Below are positions 1 to 4,907 of a stretch of 5,732 bases of DNA, piece by piece. The DNA is taken from the NCBI GenBank assembly GCA_012512335.1, contig JAAZEK010000186.1, forward strand, positions 1-5,732. The letters are read 5' to 3'. A program made the translations under genes and the position numbers. The stretch's first letter is position 1, and each line of letters begins with the position of its first letter. Below the pieces are notes generated by a model. The model was not told the origin of the DNA. It did not search any database and worked only from the letters and a program-made list of their open reading frames with translations. The DNA is from Clostridiales bacterium. GTDB lineage: Bacteria > Bacillota > Clostridia > Caldicoprobacterales > DTU083.

Positions 1-68
1 CTTAACATCATCATATATTTTGCAATATCTCCGCAACCTATTACCCCTAATCGAAGTTTCTTCACCAT
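1..68 (-). CDS. Gfo/Idh/MocA-family NAD(P)-dependent oxidoreductase, N-terminal fragment
   Basis: Only the first 22 codons are inside the window; the gene continues past position 1. The visible peptide begins MVKKLRLGVIGCGDIAKYM. It is a beta strand followed by the glycine-rich dinucleotide-binding turn GVIGCGDIA (GxGxxA pattern), typical of the start of the Rossmann domain in Gfo/Idh/MocA sugar dehydrogenases. Members oxidise or reduce sugar and inositol hydroxyls with NAD(P) in the cytoplasm. The ATG at 66-68 overlaps the end of the ThuA-domain gene by 7 bp; a GTG directly follows at 63-65 and is an alternative start. Together with the upstream ThuA gene this recalls the thuA-thuB pair of rhizobia, where ThuB is a dehydrogenase of this family. 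The family call rests on one motif plus context, so the exact substrate is open. Confidence 0.8.
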   Translation of the reverse strand, partial: MVKKLRLGVIGCGDIAKYMMML

Positions 69-904
69 GGTTCCTCCCCGCCAGTAATCCAGCTTAATCC
101 TTCTGTAATAATACCTTTGATATGCACGCTTTTAAATGTTGAGGCATAATGTCCCAGGGAAAAACAAAACACTCTGCCTGCACCTTCAGTTCTTGTCCAA
201 ACAATAGCTGCTGTTTCTTCTCCACTTTCACCCCACCACAAAACGCGGTTCGTATTATCAAAATCATATAGGTATAATTCGTCTTTTATGGTAAATGAAT
301 CATTGGAGCTATAAGATTTATTAGGGATAGAAGTTTTGGAAGGTTTAGAAATCTTTGTGGCTCTTGAAGGTTTGGAAGATTCGGAAGATTCGGAAGGTCC
401 AGGGACTTCTGTAGTTTTTAGAGCTTTTGAGACTTTTATCTTCCCTGGAGTTCCGTGTCCTGTAAACTTACTTCCTAGGATATGGGCATATTCAGGCATT
501 GCCTTAAAAGACGCCATAGCTCCGTGAACCGCCATTAGACCTCCACCCCTCGCAAGATACTTCCTTATAATCTCTAACAAGTGAGGCGACAACACTTTTT
601 CATGGAATAGAAGTATTATGCCATCATAATAGGGTTTATCAGAGTTAGTGTTAATATCAGTATCCATATCTATATTTCTATCATTACTATCAGCAGTATT
701 TTCGCTTATATCATATTTCAGGAGCGACAGGTCATCCAATTTACTAGTATAGGTAATTTGATAATCCTTATGAAGAGTCTGCAAGAGCATGCGGAAGTTC
801 CATCTCACCAGTAATGATGGATGAAAAAAACCCTTTGAAACAAGAAGCAAGTTCTTCTTTTCATTATCTTTGTTTTTTCCAATTGGCCTCTGCTTATCTT
901 TCAT
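62..904 (-). CDS. ThuA-domain protein with low-complexity insertions
   Basis: This 280-residue cytoplasmic protein has no signal peptide or membrane segment. It matches the ThuA (trehalose utilisation) family, a class I glutamine amidotransferase-like fold linked to sugar catabolism. Recognisable blocks are an N-terminal strand LLLVSKGFFHPS (19-30), YYDGIILLF (92-100), RGGGLMAVHGA (119-129), LGSKFTGHG (143-151), SFTIKDELYLYD (203-214) and WTRTEGAGRVFCFSLGH (236-252). Two stretches are unusual: an Asp/Asn/Thr-rich segment at 66-90 and a Ser/Lys/Pro-rich segment at about 157-202. The second lies between the FTGHG and DELY blocks, where relatives usually carry a short segment with a conserved His-Pro-Ile/Val. 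The ATG at 902-904 is preceded by AGGGAG (910-915) at 5 nt. The gene lies 82 bp after the 670-residue gene and overlaps the oxidoreductase gene by 7 bp. ThuA proteins act with Gfo/Idh/MocA dehydrogenases on disaccharides in rhizobia; the substrate here is unknown. Confidence 0.85.
   Translation of the reverse strand: MKDKQRPIGKNKDNEKKNLLLVSKGFFHPSLLVRWNFRMLLQTLHKDYQITYTSKLDDLSLLKYDISENTADSNDRNIDMDTDINTNSDKPYYDGIILLFHEKVLSPHLLEIIRKYLARGGGLMAVHGAMASFKAMPEYAHILGSKFTGHGTPGKIKVSKALKTTEVPGPSESSESSKPSRATKISKPSKTSIPNKSYSSNDSFTIKDELYLYDFDNTNRVLWWGESGEETAAIVWTRTEGAGRVFCFSLGHYASTFKSVHIKGIITEGLSWITGGEEPW
73..79 (-). promoter_or_regulatory. Ribosome binding site of the oxidoreductase gene, inside the ThuA gene
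   Basis: The minus strand reads GGGGAGG here, a strong Shine-Dalgarno sequence lying within the last codons of the ThuA-domain gene. It is 4 nt from the ATG at 66-68 and 7 nt from the GTG at 63-65. The longer spacing is closer to the usual optimum, so the GTG may be the true start. With the 7-bp gene overlap this suggests translational coupling of the two proteins. Confidence 0.75.
296..436 (-). repeat. Low-complexity Ser/Lys/Pro-coding tract in the ThuA gene
   Basis: This tract encodes residues about 157-203 of the ThuA-domain protein, built almost only from Ser, Lys, Pro, Thr and Glu (for example SESSESSKPS and KISKPSKTS). At DNA level it holds a 9-bp tandem repeat, plus-strand GGAAGATTC at 374-382 and 383-391, followed by the related GGAAGGTCC at 392-400, and further GGAAG or GAAGG pieces around 337-378. 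The reading frame stays intact. This looks like slippage-driven expansion in a surface loop. Confidence 0.7.
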
Positions 905-910
905 ATTTAC

Positions 911-954
911 TCCCTACAATCTATGTTTCTACTCTCTATAATCTATGTTAGTCA
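911..954. repeat. Imperfect 22-bp tandem duplication upstream of the ThuA gene
   Basis: Positions 911-932 and 933-954 are two copies of a 22-bp unit. Their cores CTACAATCTATGTT (914-927) and CTATAATCTATGTT (936-949) match at 13 of 14 bases. The first copy contains most of the ribosome binding site of the ThuA gene (minus strand AGGGAG). The second copy carries a weaker version (AGAGAG) in the corresponding place. The repeat fills about half of the 82-bp gap between two genes of the operon. Confidence 0.65.
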
Positions 955-986
955 AACATTATATTAGCTGCCAAGCCCTATCTTAA

Positions 987-2999
987 TTATGCATCTATTT
1001 TGCCATGTGTGCGTATCATCTTGTCAAAATGTAAGTATAACTCCTGTCCTGCAAATTTTATATGTATCTCCTCCGGTTTTCTGGGAACTTGACCGTATGG
1101 TGATTGGAGCCTAGGATATTCCAGAGAAAGAGGTTCTTTATTAATGAGCAGGTCCTTGCCATAACTAGCTTCATATCTGTGCTTTCCCTTATATATCAAT
1201 GTCCTTCTGGCAGAATCAAAATAAATTTCCCGGGAATATAGCTCCTGAACAAAACTTCCAAAATCCCCATATTCCTCTTCGGTACCTATTTCACAAATCC
1301 ACCAGGTTAATTTTCCTCTTTGAATCCACTCAGATGGGTTAGAAGCTGAAGCTTCAATTGGATTTCTGGCAGCCAACATAATATATGTGCCATTTATGCG
1401 ACCAAACAGGTACTTTTCCTTTTTGATAATTTCATGGAAGCTTTCACTAGGAAACCAAGCATGAGTGTATTCTATACGTTTTCTTTCCATGAAGCCTTTA
1501 CGCATCCTTATGTCATATATACTGATATGTATATTTTCATGCTGTACAGAATAAGGCATAATGCCATTTCCAACCCAATAATCCGGAGAGAAATTCCGAT
1601 CGATATCATCGAATGCAGGAGCACCAGGATGGGTAGTGAAAACCGTTAGCTTGTCAGATAAAGTAGCCTGCCAGATATGTTGTTGATCGCCAAAGCTGCC
1701 TGGGTGATGATTTTGAGCTGTAGACATCATATAATTCGCAGTTTTATAGGTATAGGTATTGGCTCTTTGTATGGCAATCCCCTGGGTTACAGGGTTTAAG
1801 ACACGTACAAGCAAGGGTAGCAAACCAGATTTCTTCAATAAACTCTTGTTCACCATTTTAAGATCCTTAATGAAGCTGTTGTTATGCATCTTCCAGCTTT
1901 CAAACATTTCTAGAGTAATTTCAATAGATTCAGCGTTAGTGAAGCTTTCCATAGCCCAAAGGAATAAGCCAGTAGTTTCAAAGTCTGCCAAATCTGAAAA
2001 TTCATTAGGAATTTCAGACAAATCCAATCCCATAGAGTCCTTTATTTCTACACTTTGATTATCACGACCAATAGCCTGAATTACTTCAGGAAGATCATAT
2101 TGTTTCATCAGGAGGAATACAGATGAAATCCTAGAAAAGTCATATTCACCTATATGCCCAAACCCCCATACCTTCTCGCTTATATCCAGTATATTCTGCA
2201 CTAGAGGGTGTTTTTTAGGCTTTTCATAGCAGCGACCACTAGCTGCACAAAAAAGCCCCTTCCAGGAATGCATGCCCATATCAAGTAAAATCAGATCCAT
2301 AACCATTTTAGATTTTATTCGGATTTCTTCTTCCTGACAAAAATCTATAAGTAAACTAAGGGCTGCAATGTCCTCTTCGTAATATGTGTTGGAGTGCCAT
2401 TCAGTAAATCCATAGAGAAAACGATATTTTAACCAGTTTATTATTCTCCTACGAGCCTTATCCATTTGCTGTTTTCCTGTTAGACCACTATTAGTAAACT
2501 TGATTTCAGGATACATTTGTCCAGCCAAATAAGCTTCAACTGCAAACAGAATCTGGTGGTTCTCTGACCAATAACACATATTATCTTCCCCAGGTTCATC
2601 CATGGAATATTTAAAGCTAAGCACTGAATATTCCATGGTCTGAAGCACCTGGTCACTCAAAAGTGAGCGGTAGGAATACAAGCAATATAGAATTACTGCC
2701 AAACGGAAATCTGCACAGTCCAGTCTTAGATTTATATATTCACACAAGTCATAAATAGGGCTTTCGTCGATTTTCTTTCCTTGAGCCAGCAATCTAATAT
2801 CAGAAAAGCCCTTAGAACCCATTTTTATTTTCATATCCGGTTTATCCGATTTCTTGGTATCTACTTTATTATTATCTCTGTCCTGCTTACCTACTTGATT
2901 AGCATCTGCTTCATTATCTCTATCTTGATTAGCAAATTGCTTAGCATCCACTTTATTACCTCTGTCTTGCTTAGCATCTTCTTTACTATTTGCACCCAT
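987..2999 (-). CDS. Unassigned 670-residue protein, probable toroid-fold carbohydrate-active enzyme
   Basis: I do not recognise a named family. No signal peptide or membrane helix is visible, so it should be cytoplasmic. Residues 1-60 form a hydrophilic, repetitive, Lys/Asp/Asn/Gln-rich tail. Residues about 75-420 are helix-rich with an aromatic pattern typical of (alpha/alpha) toroids, including CYWSENHQILF (142-152), EWHSNTYYEEDIAAL (200-214) and SWKGLFCAASGRCYEK (245-260). Residues about 415-670 look beta-rich: YTYKTANYMMSTAQNHHPG (416-434), QQHIWQATL (439-447), VFTTHPG (453-459), RGKLTWWICEIG (561-572). The layout recalls alginate-lyase, heparinase or chondroitinase-type enzymes, and Asn147, His202 and Tyr206/Tyr207 could be active-site residues; this is inference. 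It sits between a GPH sugar symporter and a ThuA/oxidoreductase pair, which supports action on an imported glycoside. The ATG at 2997-2999 has an excellent GAGGTG (3006-3011) 6 nt upstream, so the odd N-terminal tail is translated. A glycoside hydrolase is as possible as a lyase. Confidence 0.7.
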   Translation of the reverse strand: MGANSKEDAKQDRGNKVDAKQFANQDRDNEADANQVGKQDRDNNKVDTKKSDKPDMKIKMGSKGFSDIRLLAQGKKIDESPIYDLCEYINLRLDCADFRLAVILYCLYSYRSLLSDQVLQTMEYSVLSFKYSMDEPGEDNMCYWSENHQILFAVEAYLAGQMYPEIKFTNSGLTGKQQMDKARRRIINWLKYRFLYGFTEWHSNTYYEEDIAALSLLIDFCQEEEIRIKSKMVMDLILLDMGMHSWKGLFCAASGRCYEKPKKHPLVQNILDISEKVWGFGHIGEYDFSRISSVFLLMKQYDLPEVIQAIGRDNQSVEIKDSMGLDLSEIPNEFSDLADFETTGLFLWAMESFTNAESIEITLEMFESWKMHNNSFIKDLKMVNKSLLKKSGLLPLLVRVLNPVTQGIAIQRANTYTYKTANYMMSTAQNHHPGSFGDQQHIWQATLSDKLTVFTTHPGAPAFDDIDRNFSPDYWVGNGIMPYSVQHENIHISIYDIRMRKGFMERKRIEYTHAWFPSESFHEIIKKEKYLFGRINGTYIMLAARNPIEASASNPSEWIQRGKLTWWICEIGTEEEYGDFGSFVQELYSREIYFDSARRTLIYKGKHRYEASYGKDLLINKEPLSLEYPRLQSPYGQVPRKPEEIHIKFAGQELYLHFDKMIRTHGKIDA
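2861..2977 (-). repeat. Degenerate tandem repeats coding the N-terminal tail
   Basis: Three imperfect units lie at 2861-2905 (45 bp), 2906-2947 (42 bp) and 2948-2977 (30 bp). Each ends in the plus-strand word AGCAT and contains a version of TTATTATCTCTGTCTTG. All lengths are multiples of 3, so the frame is kept. They encode related peptide pieces such as KQDRGNKVDAKQ, NQDRDNEADANQ and KQDRDNNKVDTK, a charged, probably disordered tail of the 670-residue protein. Confidence 0.75.
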
Positions 3000-3005
3000 C
3001 TATAT

Positions 3006-3011
3006 CACCTC
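3006..3011 (-). promoter_or_regulatory. Ribosome binding site fixing the start of the 670-residue protein
   Basis: The minus strand reads GAGGTG, 6 nt before the ATG at 2997-2999. This near-ideal site decides for the upstream start and against the internal Met60 (codon 2820-2822), which is preceded only by an A-rich stretch with no Shine-Dalgarno match. The repetitive tail is therefore part of the protein. Confidence 0.75.
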
Positions 3012-3066
3012 AATAGCTCTCAGTACTATCATTTCTTAATCATAATATCTTCCCAAGTAAAGCAAA

Positions 3067-4506
3067 TTAAATCACAGCTTCCTTTATAGTATCCAATTCT
3101 TCCTGACTTATTGGGTTCACATCGGTATTGCCCCGTTGATATTCTAGGTATTGTACCACCTTTTCAGAGTTTGCTCTGGTTAGCGGATATCGTTTTGCTT
3201 GAATCCAAGTAATCAAGAGTAAAATAAAGGGAATAACAAAAATTATGATTTTTATAGCAAACATAAATGAATCCGGTTGCTCCATGTAAATTGTTTTTGT
3301 CGCTCCGTCCTCTATGATAGTCTCAGGCTTAATATATCCAGCAAACTCCAAAATTGTTGATACTAGAAACATCCCTAAGGCAGAAGACGATTTCCGTGTA
3401 AAGGTCATTAACCCACTAAAAGAACCAGCATTTCGGCTTCCAAAAGCCAGCTCTCCTATATCCGTAACATCCGGAAACATGACCCAAGGCATTACAACAC
3501 AGCCTACAATACCAAAGCCCATGAATACAGCATTTAAATAGATAGACCAGCTAGGCCAGTCAGGCTGTAACATGGACATGAGAAGTATAGCTCCCAACCA
3601 GATAACAACTGAGTATCGAACTACACCAGATTTTTCAATGCGGTAAGATGCTTTTATCACTGCTGGCACAAGGATCAACTGGGTGATAAGCAGAGCCCCT
3701 AAAACATAGTTCAACTCCGAAGGTCGCACAAGGTAATAGTTCATGTAATAAGCGAAGATGACGGATACGATATCCATAGCAAGAAAAGCAAACAAATAAA
3801 TTAAGACAAGTGAGCGAAATGAGCGAACCTTCAAAGGCTTAATAAAGTCAGCGAACTTTATTTTAACATTAGATTTCTCTTCCATAGGGACCCTTTCCTG
3901 GGTAAAACGGAAGATAAGTAAAAAGGGTATTGCAAAGAAGAAAGCGAATGCTAAGGCCATAACCATATAGCCTGTATTTTGATTGGCAAAGGCTTTAACG
4001 ATTTCAATTGGAACCACAGCACAAATCAAACTGGACGCTTGTGAAAATACCAATCGCATCCCATTGACCTTGGTACGTTCCTTGTAATCAGTGCTAATTT
4101 CACTGCTCATGGCTGAATAAGGAACCATGACCATAGTAGAAACGGTAGTGTATAAAGTATAGGCAAATAGCATGTAGAAGAAGCGAACCATTTCACTTTC
4201 ATTGGAAATTGGGTACCAAATCAGAAAAAAGGCTGCTAGAATTCCAAAGAAGCCAGCAAAGAAATATGGTCTGCGTCTGCCCCAGCGTGTACGAGTTCTA
4301 TCGGTTAGAATACCCATGAGGGGATCAGATATAGCATCCCAGATTTCACTGGTTAAAATAATGATTCCTGCTAAAATAGGCCGAATTTTCACTACGTCGG
4401 TTAAAAACACCAAAAAATAAAAATTGATGATAATTTGTGCCCCTCCACCAAATAAATCACCTGATGCGAAGGTAAGCAATTCTCTCTTGGATAGCTTGTC
4501 TTTCAA
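3067..4506 (-). CDS. GPH-family (MelB-like) sugar:cation symporter
   Basis: This 479-residue integral membrane protein belongs to the glycoside-pentoside-hexuronide:cation symporter family of the major facilitator superfamily. About 12 hydrophobic segments are visible, and the length is normal for the family. The hallmark block WDAISDPLMGILTDRTRTRW (56-75) contains Asp57 and Asp61, which line up with the cation-binding Asp55 and Asp59 of MelB. It is followed by GRRRPY (76-81). VPYSAMSSEISTDYKERT (128-145) and FPDVTDIGELAFGSRNAG (344-361) are further family signatures. Lys372 in the segment TRKSSSALG may match MelB Lys377. The start is a TTG at 4504-4506 with AGGGGTGG (4513-4520) 6 nt upstream; no better ATG fits. 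It is the first gene of the operon, 67 bp before the 670-residue gene. It should import a glycoside or uronide-type oligosaccharide with Na+ or H+; the substrate cannot be read from sequence. Confidence 0.93.
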   Translation of the reverse strand: MKDKLSKRELLTFASGDLFGGGAQIIINFYFLVFLTDVVKIRPILAGIIILTSEIWDAISDPLMGILTDRTRTRWGRRRPYFFAGFFGILAAFFLIWYPISNESEMVRFFYMLFAYTLYTTVSTMVMVPYSAMSSEISTDYKERTKVNGMRLVFSQASSLICAVVPIEIVKAFANQNTGYMVMALAFAFFFAIPFLLIFRFTQERVPMEEKSNVKIKFADFIKPLKVRSFRSLVLIYLFAFLAMDIVSVIFAYYMNYYLVRPSELNYVLGALLITQLILVPAVIKASYRIEKSGVVRYSVVIWLGAILLMSMLQPDWPSWSIYLNAVFMGFGIVGCVVMPWVMFPDVTDIGELAFGSRNAGSFSGLMTFTRKSSSALGMFLVSTILEFAGYIKPETIIEDGATKTIYMEQPDSFMFAIKIIIFVIPFILLLITWIQAKRYPLTRANSEKVVQYLEYQRGNTDVNPISQEELDTIKEAVI

Positions 4507-4512
4507 GATGGT

Positions 4513-4520
4513 CCACCCCT
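4513..4520 (-). promoter_or_regulatory. Ribosome binding site supporting the TTG start of the symporter
   Basis: The minus strand reads AGGGGTGG, close to AGGAGGTGG, ending 6 nt before the TTG at 4504-4506. The next codons encode KDKLSKRELLTFASGD, the expected short cytoplasmic N-terminus of a GPH transporter, which supports TTG as the real initiation codon. Confidence 0.7.
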
Positions 4521-4562
4521 TCCCCTGTACTTAATTGTGCTCAGTAATTGATAAAAACGGTA

Positions 4563-4584
4563 GTCTTTCTGTCTTTAAGTCTTT
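4563..4584. repeat. Triple 6-bp direct repeat in the leader or promoter region
   Basis: Plus-strand GTCTTT (minus AAAGAC) occurs at 4563-4568, 4571-4576 and 4579-4584, with an exact 8-bp period and 2-bp spacers. It lies 57-78 bp upstream of the symporter start. It could be an operator half-site array or simple slippage; no regulator is encoded in the window to link it to. Confidence 0.5.
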
Positions 4585-4608
4585 ATGCTTTAATATATTG
4601 ATTCTACC

Positions 4609-4641
4609 TTAAGACGCCCACTTCTATAAGTGGCGTCTTAA
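4609..4641. repeat. Hairpin 1, long inverted repeat
   Basis: The arms TTAAGACGCC (4609-4618) and GGCGTCTTAA (4632-4641) pair perfectly over 10 bp. After a single bulged C at 4619 the inner arms ACTT and AAGT add 4 bp around a CTAT loop. No T run follows on either strand, so a rho-independent terminator is unlikely. It is the first of three evenly spaced hairpins. Confidence 0.85.
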
Positions 4642-4650
4642 CTCTTATTA

Positions 4651-4680
4651 ATTCAGGTGGAGTAGAGTCTCCATCTGAAT
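4651..4680. repeat. Hairpin 2, inverted repeat with TAGAGT loop
   Basis: The arms ATTCAGGTGGAG (4651-4662) and CTCCATCTGAAT (4669-4680) form a 12-bp stem with one G-T position, which pairs as G-U if the plus strand is transcribed. The loop is TAGAGT. It begins 9 bp after hairpin 1. Stems of this sequence type occur, from memory, near the ends of IS200/IS605 (tnpB) elements in Firmicutes; this is not verified here. Confidence 0.85.
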
Positions 4681-4687
4681 CCCCGAT

Positions 4688-4706
4688 GTTTTGCTAGAGG
4701 CAAAAC
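4688..4706. repeat. Hairpin 3, inverted repeat with TAGAG loop
   Basis: The arms GTTTTGC (4688-4694) and GCAAAAC (4700-4706) pair perfectly over 7 bp around the loop TAGAG, the same five bases that open the loop of hairpin 2. It begins 7 bp after hairpin 2 and is followed on the plus strand by GAGTTCACTGATTC. Confidence 0.8.
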
Positions 4707-4741
4707 GAGTTCACTGATTCATTCTAACATAAGTAGAACAC

Positions 4742-4767
4742 AAAAAACCACCTCTCTTGAGATGGTT
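4742..4767 (-). terminator. Rho-independent terminator of the ABC exporter unit
   Basis: On the minus strand AACCATCTC and GAGGTGGTT form a 9-bp stem (one G-U pair) around an AAGA loop. The T tract is formed by 4747-4742, six consecutive T with two in the stem, followed by GTGTT. It lies about 140 bp after the stop codon of the ABC exporter gene and separates that unit from the sugar operon. Confidence 0.85.
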
Positions 4768-4770
4768 CTT

Positions 4771-4785
4771 CAAAATATTATTTTG
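4771..4785. repeat. 15-bp AT-rich palindrome beside the terminator
   Basis: CAAAATA and TATTTTG flank a central T on the plus strand, a perfect odd-length palindrome. It sits 3 bp before the terminator stem in the direction of minus-strand transcription. It may be a protein site or chance in AT-rich DNA. Confidence 0.45.
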
Positions 4786-4806
4786 TATCATTACTTCTCA
4801 TTTTTG

Positions 4807-4855
4807 TTCGACATTTTACGACAATTAATTCTTTCGACAAAATTTGCATTCGACA
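4807..4855 (-). promoter_or_regulatory. Cluster of Spo0A-box-like heptamers
   Basis: The minus strand carries TGTCGAA exactly at 4849-4855, 4833-4839 and 4807-4813, plus the one-mismatch copy TGTCGTA at 4817-4823. All four share one orientation and their starts are spaced 16, 16 and 10 bp. TGTCGAA is the core 0A box bound by the sporulation regulator Spo0A, and the copy at 4833 has the extended form TTTTGTCGAAAG. The cluster lies between the stop of the ABC exporter gene and its terminator, about 300 bp upstream of the symporter start, so its target gene is unclear. Confidence 0.55.
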
Positions 4856-4907
4856 ATAATCGCATCTGCACTGTGATAACGTATCTTGGACGCTAAAACA
4901 AATCAAA

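Larger units (their letters stand above)
4507..4907. other. Intergenic region of about 400 bp between ABC exporter and sugar operon
   Basis: No convincing gene lies here. From right to left it holds a cluster of Spo0A-box-like heptamers (4807-4855), a 15-bp palindrome (4771-4785), a minus-strand terminator (4742-4767), three hairpins (4609-4706) and a triple GTCTTT repeat (4563-4584). The promoter of the sugar operon should lie between 4507 and 4741. TAGAAT-like -10 candidates occur on the minus strand near 4721 and 4603, but neither has a good -35 partner at 16-18 bp, so none is called. Confidence 0.6.

Noticed and set aside
336..527. Plus-strand open frame opposite the ThuA gene
   Set aside because: It is the antisense shadow of the Ser/Lys/Pro-rich tract, with Glu/Asp/Gly repeats arising from the same repeated DNA and no independent support.
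2781..3089. Plus-strand hydrophobic open frame opposite the N-terminal tail of the 670-residue protein
   Set aside because: Its Ile/Leu/Ser-rich, membrane-like sequence is the reverse complement of the Lys/Asp/Asn repeats, and it crosses a minus-strand gene start with a strong ribosome binding site.
4609..4680. Hairpins 1 and 2 as rho-independent terminators
   Set aside because: Neither is followed by a T run on either strand, unlike the hairpin at 4742-4767.
4550..4710. A CcpA cre site upstream of the sugar operon
   Set aside because: Stretches around 4548-4562 and 4700-4712 share only a few bases with the cre consensus; no acceptable match was found.
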